Source: Pomacea canaliculata (taxonomy: Eukaryota > Mollusca > Gastropoda > Architaenioglossa > Ampullariidae). From it: a stretch of DNA of 64,000 nucleotides. Every line of letters starts with the position of its first letter. Position 1 is the first letter of the stretch. Location of the stretch: the NCBI RefSeq assembly GCF_003073045.1, contig NC_037597.1:25186158-25250157 (forward strand), written 5' to 3'. The position numbers and the translations under genes are program-made. Shown piece after piece: positions 1 through 12,299 of the stretch. Under the pieces are notes generated by a model that was given only the letters and a program-made list of their open reading frames with translations, was not told where the DNA came from and ran no database searches.

Positions 1-382
1 TCCACAAAATATGTCCAACAATCGAACTCTATGCTGCTGTAAACGTCTTGCACTAAACATTGCTATTACCAGTTGTTCTTAAATGTCACTGGTAATTTCC
101 CATTAAATTTGCCAAGTATAGCTTAATATGAGCACGATTAACAATCTACCCGAGTACTACAGATATAAAATTAGGTAAACACTTGAAATTGTCTTCTTCG
201 TCCTTACATTAGCTTTACAAACTCTAAAACACAAAAAACCAACAAAAACCAGGACGTACTTTCTCCACTGTACCTTAGTGCCTCCAAATTTGTAAACTGC
301 CTATAGAAGATACTTCATAAATATGTTGACAAAATAATCAACTAACCAGTAAAGCTTTTAGGCTCAGTTGTGAAAGCCACGC

Positions 383-1425
383 TCAACTGTGTGATTTCTC
401 ATCGACTCGATGCTGGAATACGTTGAGGCCAATTAAGTTCAAAAACTTTTCCCGGTACTTTGCACCTGTCAGACAATAGAGGTAAAAGTTCATTGCGTTA
501 TTTGCGGTCCATAGAAGATGAAAGGCAGCTAAAACAAGATCGTTAACATCTTTGATGTACTGATCACCATTTGCACCTTCCATAAACCTTTCTCTCAATA
601 TAACATACACAGAAAGCGGTGACGTCAGTAAGAAAAAGGTAACGGAAGTGGCTATCAACGTGACTGTCATGGACGACGTTTCTTCTCACGTGCACGTAAC
701 TTATGTGTGTTTCCTGCAGAAAACCGTTTTCTGGCCTCTTGTAGAGACTGACCCACCTTCCAGATGAGCACGGAGTTAGAGACTAAGAGAAGAAGGACAG
801 GAGCGAGGCTAGAAAGGATGGTGTCCACCCAGCTCCAAATATTGAAGAAGAAGACGGCATACTCGATGCTAACAAACGAGTCGAAACAGGTGGCTAGAGA
901 GATGTTTGAAGGTAAGATGACAGTAATACCATATAGCAGGTGAGAATTGATTAAAACGAAAAATGAGAGAAAGCTAATCATCAAGGTCTTGGCGAAACCT
1001 GTGGTGAAGAGGACCTTGACCTTGTGCGGCCACAAAATGCTGACCGCCTTCTGGACGGTCATGGTCACTAGAATAGACGGTGACACGTGGCCAACAAGGA
1101 AGCTTACAAACATTCGAATCTTCCAGACTAATGAATAATACACAAAGACGTTCAGTGCTGCTAGGAAGAAGAAGAGACCATCAAACCACAGGGAGGTGAG
1201 GTCGGAGATGGCCAGGCAGGTGAAGAAGACGGACATGGAGGAGTGGGAGGCACTGTACTCTCGCCGCTGTATCAACAGTATCATGATGTTGCCGAAAGTT
1301 CCGAATGCTATTAGTAGGGGCATCCCCACCTTGAATACCATCATTGTCGCTTGTCTCATCGGCGTCATCTCATCAATGATCACGTCTGCTGCCTGCGAGC
1401 AGTTTGATGTACCCGTGGTGAGCAT
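383..1425 (-). pseudogene. Class A GPCR, cluster copy 1, one frameshift
   Basis: Intronless seven-TM receptor starting at ATG 1425 (MLTTGTSNCSQ). It continues through TM1 (GTFGNIMILLIQRRE), TM2 (CLAISDLTSLWFD), TM3 and TM5 to ICL3. There, near 679-681, the run AAGAAAACG seen in paralogues is one A short, so the frame exits as REKKRRP and stops. The next frame resumes at MTVTLIATSVTFFLLTSP (TM6), then TM7 and FYLYCLTGAKYREKF, ending at 383. Apart from this base the gene is full length (about 345 codons). N-terminal NCS is a likely glycosylation site. T-V-Q-K replaces the DRY region. Ligand unknown; the family resembles orphan invertebrate peptide or chemosensory receptors. It is either a fresh pseudogene or a homopolymer sequencing error over an intact gene. 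Confidence 0.85.
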
Positions 1426-1608
1426 CTCCCTTCCCTCTATGCTTGGAAACAGGTTTTGTCAATCTGTGTTTTCTTGAAGACTCATGTAGAATACATACAG
1501 TGTTGTACTTTCATAAGATTAGTCAGATGCCATTCTTACTTCAACACAGTCTATGTTTCACCAGACTGCATTGTATACTTCCTTCGAAACTATTGTCAGA
1601 AATAAGAA

Positions 1609-1616
1609 CTTTTATA
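1609..1616 (-). promoter_or_regulatory. TATA-like box of receptor copy 1
   Basis: TATAAAAG on the minus strand, about 190 bp upstream of the copy 1 ATG. The same sequence lies at the same distance from copy 2, and TATA-like elements sit at similar distances before copies 5 and 11. Promoter function is inferred from position and recurrence. Confidence 0.5.
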
Positions 1617-1919
1617 GGGTGTCCGTACAAGCTGTATAAATAATTTACACAGTATCAATTATGAAGAAGACTAATTAGTATTTGTTACAAAAGACATAGA
1701 GCACCACTGGAAAATGCCAAGCAATTAAAAAAATACAGTTAACAATACTTTTGTATCGCGGAGCTCAAGAGAAAAATATTGACAAGCTCCATAAAGCCAG
1801 CGAAACGTCTTCCTCGTAAAAGCTGCTCACGCCTTAAGTAAATAGGTTTAATGTTTGTCAGCTTAACACATAAAGAAGACATAAGTAATTCTGAAATCCT
1901 TTCTCAATAAAGTTCGTAA

Positions 1920-3800
1920 AAAATTTGAAAGATTTACGCAGTAAAATATTGTCACTAAACATTTGAAGAGAACTACACTGTACGTGTGTCCATAATTGAT
2001 AATTTTAATAGCAACACGTTAAAGTCCTTAGAGAGGATCATAATTAAAAAGAAATTGCTTCTTATTCTACTATTATTTTTTTTCTCCCCCTCTCTGGTCT
2101 TTTTATTCGGACGAGTTACGTGATGTCAGCGACTGAGGAAGGTCAGGTTTGTTCATTATGGTTGTTATTACTCACTACTGCATATGTTCACACCTAGAGT
2201 ACAAAGAACTTTAGTGTTGCAGTCTTGATAGCACACTCTATTACGAAAACCGGTTGGTAGGAACTTGTCTTGAAAGTTTAAGGGAAGGTGGAGAGATTTT
2301 TCAGAGTCTAGCAGAATGGTTCCAATGGTTTGACAATTTTTTTCCTTCGGTCTCTATGTTCTCCGTTAGTAATAGTGGTATTCGTCTCTACTTTGTTTTA
2401 GACACCTTATGAGCAGTGAACAAACAATGATACTTTTTGATAAAGATAGTTTGTGCTAGGCACAAGATAAGTTAATCATTTCCTAGACGAGTTGTTAGCT
2501 ATAGACGCGACCATTAGTTCATTTTCCGTTAAAATATCAGATAAACGTGACTGATGCTAAATTTCTGTCTACGATGAACCAGATGTCTTTAGAGAGACAA
2601 TTGTTAATCGAAAAGGTAGAAACTGCTTTCCCTCTAGTATATCGTGTGTTTGCTTACGTGTGCTTGTTTGTGAGTGCCATAAAGTGCTGCAGGACAAATG
2701 CATTCTGTTTATTATTCTAATTTGCCTGACATGCACTAACAAGAAAGCTCAGACAGCAAAAAAATCGTGACAACACAGGGTTTGGAATCACACTGTCAAC
2801 AGTACTCTCTCTCTCTCTTTTCTCTTGCACTGAACATTCTGTTAACACGGTACTTCATTACTGGGTGGGACTCAGGGTCAAGGCCGGTGTTAGTCTCGGC
2901 TTTCCTTCAGAGAGACTCGTGTTTCCGGTCTGTTGGTTGGTAAGATTCACACACACACAAACACACAACACATCTTTTAACAAACGTAAATGATTTAAAA
3001 AAAAATGTGAAAGGTGCAAATAGCTGGATATCATACCAATAAAGCGAGACGTCGAGACCTGGCATTCATGTCGATGATTCTGTCCTTCGCCCAGCAGGTG
3101 AGAGGATCAACTCCTTGATTTTAGTTTTTGTGCTGTGGTCATGCTTCACGGGTGAAACTGGATAAGAACTGTTGGACTTCACGTTTACGTGTACTTCTGC
3201 TAAGTTTTCTCCCCTTTTCTGTTGTGCAGCTGGATTGTAAATAAATGTTATTTTGAAATGAGAGCTGTTTGGATCTATTGTTTGATTCTCCGGAGTGGTT
3301 ACCGTTAATCTAGAGTGATCTCCCTTGACTGACTGAACGTAGCGAGTCCTCGCGTTGTCCTTTGTTGGACACCTTTGTGACTATTTGGGACCTTGTTCAG
3401 CACAGTAAGCTTGCCTTTGACTGAGATATTGCACTATATAAATTCACACTGCTGCTACTTCTTCTTTTTCATATTAATATTATTATTGGTGAAAACAGTA
3501 GAGCCTGTTGTGTGATATTTTTATACGATAAAATTTTAACAAACCCAAATGCGTTTTCCATAAACAAACAAATTACATTTTACAGAAAATGCTATCGTTG
3601 ATTTTGCAGTCAATATTCTTGAAAATATGTTCTTATGAAACAAAAGCCTAGTTACTCACTTCTGCAATGTTTTCGACGCTTGGAAGATCCGCCATTTGAC
3701 AAACGGAAACGAAAGTGAAAACCTTTTTTTTGTTACAATTGGTGTTTGCTGTGATAGGGCAAAGAGGTAACGAATGAAGAGCACTTGTCCAGTAAATGAA
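1920..3800. other. Intergenic spacer between receptor copies 1 and 2
   Basis: AT-rich spacer with many stops in all frames. It contains a CT-rich stretch near 2805-2825, a short CA-rich run at 2948-2970 and poly-A near 2998. I see no gene, RNA gene or recognisable transposon here. Confidence 0.6.
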
Positions 3801-4116
3801 AGTCCGTGGCTGTTACCAGTTAGTGTTTTTAAACTTCACTGGTAATTTTTCGTTAAATTTAAAGTAGGGCTTAACGCGAGCACGATTAACAGTATGAGCA
3901 TCGATATAAGACTACAATAATAGAATTGGTAATATTTGTAATTGTCTTTATATTCCTTACATTAGCTTTAACAATTCTTGAAAAAAATCAGGACGTATTT
4001 TTCTCCACTATACCTTAGTGCCTCCAGAAACGGCCTAAAGAAGATACTTTATAAAGATGTTGACAAAATAATCAACTCATCAGTACAGCTTTAAGGCTCA
4101 GTTGTGAAAGCCATGC

Positions 4117-5166
4117 TCAGTTGAGTGGATTTCTCATCAACTCGATGGCTGAAAAACGTTGAAGCGAATTAAGTTCAAAAACTTTTCCCGGTACTTTTTG
4201 CCTGTCAGACAATAGAGGTAAAAGTTAATGGCGTTATTGCGCATTCCACAGGAAGATGAAAGCAAGCTAAAACAAGATCATTAGCATCTGCGATGTACTG
4301 ATCATTATACGCACCTTCCATAAACATTTCTCTGAATTTAACGTACACAGAAAGCGGTGACGTCAGTAAGAAAAAGGTAACGGAAGTGGCTATCAACGTG
4401 ACTGTCATGGACGATGTTTTCTTCTCACGTGCACGTAACTTATGTGTGTTTCCTGCAGAAAACCGTTTTCTAGCCTCTTGTAGAGACTCGACCCACCTTC
4501 CAGATGAGCACGGAGTTAGAGACTAAGAGAAGAAGGACAGGAGCGAGGCTTGAAAGGATGGTGTCCACCCAGCTCCAGATACTGAAGAAGAAGACGGCAT
4601 ACTCGATGCTAACAAACGAGTCGAAACAGGTGGCTAGAGAGATGTTTGAAGGCAAAATGACAGTAATACCGTATAGCAGGTGAGAATTGATTAAAACGAA
4701 AAATGCGAGAAAACTAATCATCAAGGTTCTTGGCGAAACCTGTGGTGAAGACGACCTTGACTTTGTGCGGCCATAAAATGCTGACCGCCTTCTGGACGGT
4801 CATGGTCACTAGAATAGACGGTGACACGTGGCCAACAAGGAAGCTTACAAACATTCGAATCTTCCAGACTAATGAATAGTACACAAAGACGTTCAATGCT
4901 GCTAGGAAGAAGAAGAGACCATCAAACCACAGGGAGGTGAGGTCGGAGATGGCCAGGCAGGTGAAGAAGACGGACATGGAGGAGCGGGAGGCGCTGTACT
5001 CTCGCCGCTGTATCAACAGTATCATGATGTTGCCGAATGTTCCGAATGCTATGAGGAGGGGCATCCCCACCTGAACACCATCATTGTCGCCTTGTCTTAT
5101 CGGCGTCATCTCATCAATGACCACGTCTGCTGCCTGCGAGCAGTTTGGTGTACCCATGGTGAGCAT
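4117..5166 (-). pseudogene. Class A GPCR, cluster copy 2, several frameshifts
   Basis: Closest relative of copy 1, starting at ATG 5166 (MLTMGTPNCSQAADVV). Two compensating indels between about 5070 and 5096 turn MRQATMM into MRQGDND and then restore frame for TM1-TM3. An extra base near 4727 breaks the frame just after TM3 (GFAKNLDD). Another near 4489 breaks ICL3 (KVGRVSTRG), and a further one near 4250 breaks TM7. The pieces 4714-5166, 4470-4724 and 4205-4408 together cover nearly the whole receptor. At least four independent lesions make it a true pseudogene whatever the sequencing quality. The 3' end is approximate. Confidence 0.88.
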
Positions 5167-5348
5167 CTCCCTTCACTCTATGCTTGGAAACAGGTTTCGT
5201 CAACTTGTGTTGTTTTTTTTTAAGACTCTTGTAAAATACATACAGTGTTGTACTATCACAAGATTAATCAGATTCCATTCTTACTTCATCACAGTCGATG
5301 TTCACAAGCCTAGATTGTATACTTCGAAACCATTGTCAGAAATAAGAA

Positions 5349-5356
5349 CTTTTATA
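5349..5356 (-). promoter_or_regulatory. TATA-like box of receptor copy 2
   Basis: TATAAAAG on the minus strand, 190 bp upstream of the copy 2 ATG, identical to the copy 1 element. Because the gene body is broken, it is probably a relic. Confidence 0.4.
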
Positions 5357-5639
5357 GGGTGTCCGTACAGCTGTATAAATAATTTACACTATCAATTATG
5401 AAGAAGACTAATTAGTATTTGTTACAAAGGCATATGGCACCACGGGAAGCAAGCAATTAAAAAATACAGTTAACAATACTTTTGTATCGCCGAGCTCAAG
5501 AGTAAAATATTGACAAGCTCCATAAAGTCTTCCTCGTAAAACTGCTCACGCCCTAAGTAAATAGGTTTAATGTTTGTCAACACATAAAGAAGACATAAGT
5601 AATTCTGAAATTCTTTCTCAATAAATATTTTGGCACCAT

Positions 5640-6500
5640 TTTAAGAGCCTTTTTTTTTCTGCAACTTCCAAGACAGCAAACTAGTCTTTAATTTACATTA
5701 GCTGCTGCAAAAAGTCATATTTTAAAAACAATTCATGCCTTTGACAGTATGCCACCAGCAATAATACACAATTTTTCTCCGAAGCTAATGTTGGTAAGAC
5801 TAATGTAATTGCAAAGATAATTTCTTGGTGTATATTGTACACTTTTTTGAAAGCTAACGCCTATTTCTTTTCAACTCACATGACCGTGCTTTCTTTCTTT
5901 TTTTGGTCCAGAGCCCATTCTGAAACGATACAACGATGTCACATTGTCCACTTTGGACAAGCATACAGGGGAATGGCTGGCCACATCAGGTGACCGTGAT
6001 GGAGGCCGCAAGAGGAGGGAGTAAAAATAAGCAACAAAGTATGTTGAACACTTCATCTTGATGTCAGTTTGGGAGGGGTGCTTGTATTTATTATGTTTTA
6101 TGGCTTTTTGGAAGGGCATTTGTAAATAATATTGATGCCTTGATATGTATTTTATGTTTCTTCATTTGTAGATCTTTGAGACTGGCGTTTACATTAAAAA
6201 AATTAAGTATTAAGTATTGGTATGTATTATATCTTTATTGACAGTAAGTATAAATAAAATGGCTATTATTCATATTTACTGTGTTCTCCTGGTTAAACCA
6301 TGATAAAAAATTGTGTGGCTGCTGGTTCTGATAGGGAATAAATAATGTATCTTAATATGGTTTTTGATACTATAGAACAACACGCAAGTAAATAGCTACT
6401 GTTAGTCTTGTACTAATGACTTGTACAGTGAAGGACGTGTTACAGACCAAAACAAATGAAAGTGTTTAAAATGTATTAAACCAAGCTGTCTTGAGTAACA
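5640..6500. other. Intergenic spacer, nothing recognised
   Basis: AT-rich sequence with poly-T near 5650 and AT-rich runs at 6120-6260. Open stretches are short and unlike any family I recognise. Confidence 0.5.
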
Positions 6501-6514
6501 ACACTGCAGAAAAA

Positions 6515-6680
6515 TATGTATATAGAAAATCCAAGAGGAAAATGAAACAAAGTTGCTGTAGTGTGTAGGGATGTGTCATAACCCGTTGTCTGACGAAGGA
6601 GGTTAGTCAGCCTCAGCCTCACCCGTACACCGTTAGCAATCAAAGCTCTACCTGAACATATGGACGAGTCAGTCAGTGAG
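6515..6680. repeat. Spacer duplication, part 1A
   Basis: Matches 19180-19325 closely, including GTGTAGGGATGTGTCATAAC and CGTACACCGTTAGCAATCAA. With part 2A (about 7930-9480) it forms a duplicated spacer whose partner lies 12.6 kb downstream in the same order. It carries the recurrent motif at 6590-6610. Confidence 0.8.
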
Positions 6681-6729
6681 GGCATCCTCCACCCACAGAT
6701 CACGGTTCTGAGCGCATACACGGGTAGAA

Positions 6730-7920
6730 AAATGTTGTAAAAAGAAACATTTTCATCTGAACTTTCCAGTGAGAAACAACTAGCACTGTATGTAACTTAA
6801 TACACCTAACTGTACACTTAGCTCTTTAAGGAAGGACCGATACAATGCTTCATAGTCACCTGAAACTAGTTCAAATATTCTTATCTATTCGATAAAGTAT
6901 CGATGTAATTTTAAATTATACATTTTTTTTCTCCGCCAATCCGGCAGTGATTTTGATTTACGAGAGAAAGTTTCGAAAGGAGCGCAATCATTTTTGTGAA
7001 TCGTCTTTGAACCCAAGCAACGGCGAGCCACTTACAGTTTAGGCCACTTATCGTCACTTTATTTCCTAACAAGATATTTAATGTATAAAAGAAAAGTAAA
7101 ATGAAAAAGGAGTTATGTTCTCCTTTTTGTTCTGCTTTTGTCTATAGAACTCTTTTTTCCCACGAGAACGGATCTTGTGTTAAAAATCTGACAGAGAATT
7201 GAAAGAAATTTTAACTCAGACACCAAACAGTAAGAAACCTTGATCTCTAGGATAGCTTCTTCAGAAAAAGAAACTAAAAACAGTCGGAAACTCAAGGAAA
7301 GTGTGAAACAGCGATCTCCTCAAATCTTGTCCTTGACCTTTCTCAGGACAATGGCGGAAAGGGTCAAAGTGCTCTAGTGTGGTGCAGCAGGTCCCTGGCT
7401 CCATGCTTACTTGGACCCCTACCTCCCTGCCCATACAGAGGGCGTCCAGCAGAAATAAGGATTTTAATTTTTTAAGGTACTGTAATGGCGGCAGACGAGA
7501 AGCTTGATCTTCTCTTGCCACATGTCGTGCTCTAGACAAGGTGAACCACTCACTGTAATGAGTTGTGGTAGGTCTCGTAGTGTTTCGTGTACCAATGACG
7601 TCTTGTGTCTGACGTCTTGTGTGCGTCATTTGTCCCACGTCATTTGAAGCAGAAGTAAGAGTACGTTCGTCTTATTATTTCCATATTATTGTAAATTTTC
7701 ATGTAAATCTTTAACAAGATGAAAAGTAAAGACACCAGTCCTGCTTCTGGAGTAATAAATTACTCATCCATCAGACAAAAGGAACAAACAAACAAATTAC
7801 ACTTTAAACAATTTTAATTGCAATTACATGTCAAACATACATGGACGACGACAATGATGATGATGACGACGACAATGACGATGATGACGACGAAGGTAAA
7901 GACGACGAAGCCAGTCACAC
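6730..7920. other. Intergenic spacer with GAT/GAC-rich run
   Basis: No gene recognised. 7842-7912 is a degenerate GATGATGAC/GACGAC run. 7590-7640 has two GACGTC-type palindromes and neighbouring ACGTC motifs that resemble CRE half sites. No receptor remnant is visible. Confidence 0.45.
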
Positions 7921-7929
7921 ATGAATATT

Positions 7930-9480
7930 CCGAGATAATTCAGGAATTTATTATAATTTTTCGAGATAATAATTCACCAGTTACCCCGTCATGTCGTGAT
8001 GATCGTATTTTTGCACATTGTCGTCGGGCCTCTATTGATTGATGTCAAACATTCGTGAGATGTCGACAGGATAGAATAAATCTTTTAAAAATCCAAAAGA
8101 AAAGCGAAATTGACTACAGTACCTGGCAGCTGTACGGAGCCTGTTGCCTGACGATGGCAGTGAGTCTGACTCACTCCACTAATGACCTCACGCGCTGCGG
8201 GGCCGTCACTGCTGACACTCACACTGAGTCGCGCATGCGCGTGATGGTTAGCGATGACGCCATTCATCACACCGCGCGCATGCGTCTTTATGGAAACGAA
8301 AATTTCTAGAAATGTAAACAAGTTTCTGAAAGTGCGATGATACCATGTTTATATTATTATTATTAGTAGTATTATATCGTATTTAAATTATTGGGATGTT
8401 TTCTGTTGCTCTGTGCAGAACCTGTCTCATTGAATGGCAGAATATTCTTTATTAATTTCGGTTACGACAACGGGGTGGATGATTTGAAGCTCGCTAGGTC
8501 AGGTGATTGCTGTAATGATTGTTGAGAAGTTAAAATGAGATGAAAAAGCAGTTTTTTTTCTAGCTAGGTTCATAAGGTGACCACTTATACCTCATTACTC
8601 ATTTATCTACTTATTTTATCTAGTTTTGACTCTATGTGTGTGTGTTGTACAAATCTTCTTTACTGTTCGGAACACGGACCACAAAGAGCAGAAAACTCAA
8701 GGAATGCGATCAGTGCTGGTGACCCCTTAACCTTCTGACCTTAATTCCTTGCACTTCCAGCCGAAGTGTAAATCATGTTTTTGTTGTCGCCGAAAGAAGC
8801 AAACAAGATTCGTATAGCATTTTAATGACATTTCACAACGCGCTTTAATATTTTAAAAGAAGCTTCTGAAATCATCCTTTCAACCCTTCCTGCATGTACG
8901 TGGGTAGATTTTTTTTATCAAGTTGTGTAAATTTTAGCATCCCGGGTACCACCCCTGATTACAGTTTGGGTGTAAATCAGAGTCGTGCTGGTATTTATGA
9001 TCTCGCAGAATTCACGTTCGAGCGCGGAAATAATCTCTGATCGAGCAGAAAAGAAATTACAAGGTTCGTTATTTTAACTTTGTCCAGCAGTAGTTTTATT
9101 AAGTAAAGATAAATCTTAACTTTGCTTCAGAATTTAATTTCATGGTAATCATAGTCACAAAGCACTGTTTAGCTATATACGTTTGAGCTACCCCGCCATA
9201 GCTACACATCTTTGTGTTACGTCATCATAACGGATGTTAAGCTTTACTGAAGGAATAAACGATGAACCATGATGAGTCTTACGATGTTTGTCTAATGCTG
9301 TGTTTGTATAGCATGTCGTTGTCATCTGCTTTACTAGAATATACTAAGACCAAATGTACATGTACCCAGAAGTACTGGCACGAGGCAAGCATCACAAATA
9401 CAAATGTTTGCGAATTACCTGTTTTAAAGATGTATCCAATCTTTTAATTTTCATAAGTGACTGTGCATGCAGACTTCTTC
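7930..9480. repeat. Spacer duplication, part 2A
   Basis: Aligns in direct orientation with about 20530-22020. Shared blocks include ACTACAGTACCTGGCAGCTG, the CpG-rich block around 8150-8290, AACACGGACCACAAAGAGCA and GTAATCATAGTCACAAA. A GPCR copy on the minus strand follows each partner (9804-9973 here, 22614-23615 there). Short open frames in this block are not conserved between the two copies, so it looks non-coding. Confidence 0.85.
8149..8290. promoter_or_regulatory. CpG-rich block with NRF1-like GCGCATGCGC
   Basis: In an otherwise AT-rich spacer this block has clustered CpGs. It carries GCGCATGCGC at 8231-8240, a second CGCGCATGCG near 8273-8282, and TGAGTCTGACTCA near 8161-8173. GCGCATGCGC matches the NRF1-type palindrome and the last motif is AP-1-like. 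The block is kept in the duplicate at 20779-20900. Regulatory function is inference. Confidence 0.4.
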
Positions 9481-9803
9481 CCCCCTCGTTCGTTCAGATG
9501 TTAAGGGGAAGCAATCCATAGTGGACCAATTCCTAAAGGTTTCAGTAGTTGCCTCCCTTATGTAATCATTTACGCACAGAGCGATGTTGATCATGTTAAC
9601 ACTGCTTGTGTCCGCAAAGTAACCGCGTTAATGAAAATAGTAATCAGTCTTTTAAAATGTCCCAGGGAGTTTTATTCTTTACTTTGTAGTTTTTTAGTAG
9701 ATGATATAAAAAAGAGTTTATTTAAATTAAAAAAAAAAACTACAAACATAAACATCAATTGTTCCTATCCGATTTCACACCTAAATAGTCAAGGAAGACG
9801 ATT

Positions 9804-9973
9804 AATGCTCAACTGTGGGATTTTTCATCGACTCGATGCTGGAATACGTTGAGGTGAATTAAGTTCAAAAACTTTTCCCGGTACTTTGCGCCTGTCAGAC
9901 AATAGAGGTAAAAGTTCATGGCGTTATTTCCGGTCCACAGGAGATGAAAACAAGACCGTTAACATCTGTGATG
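9804..9973 (-). pseudogene. Class A GPCR, copy 3, C-terminal fragment
   Basis: Only the end of TM7, the C-tail and the 3' flank remain. On the minus strand it reads to FYLYCLTGAKYREKF-like sequence and then the tail, almost identical to copy 1 (shared ATTAAGTTCAAAAACTTTTC). Homology stops abruptly near 9973 at a TATATATAT tract, where TM6 should lie. Probably a truncated duplicate of the copy 1/2 subgroup. Confidence 0.85.
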
Positions 9974-10159
9974 TTTTATATTTTATATATATATATTTTA
10001 AATTTTCATTCACCGAGAGTGACATACTCACCACGGTTGATTGAAATCACAGGTAACTCGCTAACCAGCGCGTGTATACACAGACATAGCAAACCTGTCG
10101 CGCACGTGATCAGGCGAGTCACGTGATGCTGACTCACCTCCATCGTCAGGCAATAAGTT

Positions 10160-10990
10160 AGTTCCTTTTGCCAGAGTCTGCAACCAGGTCGATTAGCCTT
10201 TAATTTCCGGATTTCCTAATGAATATAGTTTACCTCCCCTTTTCCAATATACCACATGGAGACATTAATTGTCAGAATTTCTTTTTAAAACACACAGTCA
10301 TGAAAACGATATTCCAATACTCTTTACTGTTAAAACATAATTAAATTAAACTTTTTGTGTCTGTAAATATTTTAAATATTTTTTTAAAATATTGTGTCAA
10401 CTATCTTTTAGTTGATCAATTTTTTCTCTGTGTTTTCTGTCTGTTTCGCATAACCCTGAAGATTTAATTAATATAAATATTTCTTCCCAGCGCATCGAAA
10501 AAGCAGGAAATCCTTTCTATTAAGAAGGTATTCAAATATCAATGTTCAGATGCTTTCGAAGGCTTGTTGATAATTAGGAAGTTCCTAAATCTTTTTGCCA
10601 ATGAACGAAAAAATTTTTTTCTTACAAAAAATTTTAACAGACTTATTTTTCATTTGTTATCAGTCATAGTTAAATTATTTCGCATCAAATATTTTTCCCA
10701 GTCAAGACATATCTCTACAAAAGCTTAATAGGTTTTTCTTTGTGTTTAAAAATTTGCACCAAAAAAGTTTTACAATTAATTATTACTAATTGATGATTCC
10801 CGTTGTCATGTACATAAAGAAGCCGTCAAACAAGACACCGTTTGTATCATTGTTTCATTGCACAGTTGCAAGTCATTAACATAGAATGTGCATATGGTTC
10901 ACCATGAGAACAAAGATTGCGTTTCAAAGAGAGCTTCTGACAAAATAGTCAAAAAAGTTTCCAGAAAGTCAGACGACGACAGATATTTTC
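10160..10990. other. AT-rich 5' flank of receptor copy 4
   Basis: Very AT-rich sequence with homopolymers and no coding signal. TACATAAAG at about 10811-10819 lies near -195 relative to the copy 4 ATG, where other copies have a TATA-like box. The match is weak. Confidence 0.4.
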
Positions 10991-11012
10991 TGCAACTCTT
11001 CCTGCACCGAAG

Positions 11013-12022
11013 ATGCTCACATTGGACATGCCAAACTCCACACAAGCAGCAGACGTCATAAACGATGACTTAACATCGATAACACGAGCGACGATGTTGG
11101 TGTGGAAGGTGGGGATGCCCATCGTCATCGTTTTCGGAACGTTCGGCAACATCATGATACTGTTGATACAGAGGCGAGAGTACAGCGCCTCCCACTCCTC
11201 CATGTCCGTCTTCTTCACCTGCCTGGCCATCTCAGACCTCACCTCCCTGCTGTTTGACCCCGTCTTCTGGTGGCTGGAACTACAGAATGTCGTGAACTTC
11301 GGCTTTTTCTGGAAGTTTCGAGAGTTTATGAACTACCTGACTGGCCACATGTCACCCTTTATCTTAGTGACTATGACCGTCCAGAAGGCGGCCAGTATTT
11401 TGTGGTCGCACAGGGCAAAGGTCATGTTCACGGCAAGGTTCGCCAAGACCTGGATTCTCTTCTTTTTAGGGCTTTTTATTTTAATAAATTCTCACATTCT
11501 GTATGGCATTGCAGTCATCATACCTTCAAACACTTCTTCGCCTGGCAATTTCGATCCGTTTGTTAATGTCGATTATGCCATGTTCTACATCAATATCTGG
11601 CGATGGATGAGTGTTTTTCTTAGTAGCATCGGTCCTGTCATTCTTCTGTTAGTCTCTAACTCTGTAATGATCTGGAAGGTGGGCCAGTCTCTCCAGGAGG
11701 CCAGAAGACGGTTTTCGGCAGGAAACACACATCGGTTATCTTCGCGCAAGAAGAAAACATCCTCCATGACTGTGACGTTGATAGTCATTTCCGTTACTTT
11801 TCTCCTGCTTACGTCCCCTTTTCTGTGTATATTACAGTCCGGGACATAGTGCTGCAGGATAAAGATAAGTACATGATACAGGTCTACCAGCTTGTTTTAG
11901 CTGTTTTGCATCTCATGTGGGTCGGCAACAATGCTGTGACCTTTTACCTTTACTGTCTGACCGGAACCAAATATCGGAAGGAGTTTATAAAATTATTTTG
12001 TAAAACACAAGAAATGAAGTAA
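11013..12022 (+). pseudogene. Class A GPCR, copy 4, one frameshift in TM6
   Basis: Starts at ATG 11013 (MLTLDMPNSTQAADV) and is open for 278 codons through TM1-TM5 into TM6. There ACGTCCCCTTTTCTG is one base short of the paralogue pattern (TSPFSVY), giving TSPFLCILQSGT and a stop at about 11849. The rest of TM6, TM7 (LHLMWVGNNAVTFYLYCLTG) and the C-tail KLFCKTQEMK follow in another frame to 12022. This is the most divergent near-complete member: ECL2 reads SSPGNFDPF without the usual Cys, N-terminal NST replaces NCS, and TM2-3 reads LFDPVFWWLELQNVV. The missing base lies in a C4T4 run, so assembly error is possible. Opposite strand to its neighbours. Confidence 0.85.
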
Positions 12023-12067
12023 ACTCGTAACATGGTGGAGCGTCTTTTTTAAAAAAAAAGTTTTTGG

Positions 12068-12290
12068 AAGAGATCATATTACCATGGTAGATGTTTTCTG
12101 CTCCTATCTGGTCTAAAGCCAGCCTGCCCTTCGGTTAACATCTCCTCAATGATGGTTTTGATATGATTCTGGACTACATTCAGCACGATTTTACATTAGT
12201 GGCCGATTAAATTAATGGTTCTGTGGCTTTGACTTTTCTTATTGTTTTCTTCTGTTGTAAGGGATATGGCCAGGGACTCCAACCACTCTG
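12068..12290 (-). mobile_element. LINE reverse-transcriptase fragment
   Basis: Minus-strand translation gives WLESLAISLTTEENNKKS, then SHRTINLIGH, a stop, KIVLNVVQNHIKTIIEEM and LTEGQAGFRPDRS. This matches the fingers/palm region of non-LTR retrotransposon reverse transcriptases (family pattern NYRTISLISHxSKIxLxVI and EEQAGFRPGRST). One in-frame stop and no flanking domains mark it as a dead fragment just 3' of receptor copy 4. The clade cannot be fixed from this piece. Confidence 0.8.
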
Positions 12291-12299
12291 CGCGACATC

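Larger units (their letters stand above)
62..1912. repeat. Segmental duplication unit 1 (receptor copy 1 plus flanks)
   Basis: This block aligns along its whole length with 3813-5623 in the same orientation. The match includes the 3' flank (ACTGGTAATTTnnC and GAGCACGATTAACA), the receptor, and about 480 bp beyond its ATG, ending near GACATAAGTAATTCTGAAAT. Coding and non-coding parts both match, so this is a DNA-level tandem duplication and not retroposition. Differences are scattered substitutions and short indels. Confidence 0.85.
3813..5623. repeat. Segmental duplication unit 2 (receptor copy 2 plus flanks)
   Basis: Direct partner of 62-1912. It holds receptor copy 2 and the same upstream sequence, including GAACTTTTATAGGGTGTCC. 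It has collected more indels than unit 1. Confidence 0.85.

Noticed and set aside
9262..9447. Short peptide CLMLCLYSMSLSSALLEY conserved with 21838-22137
   Set aside because: Similarity is explained by the DNA-level spacer duplication; the frame is broken by indels after about 30 codons and the starts differ.
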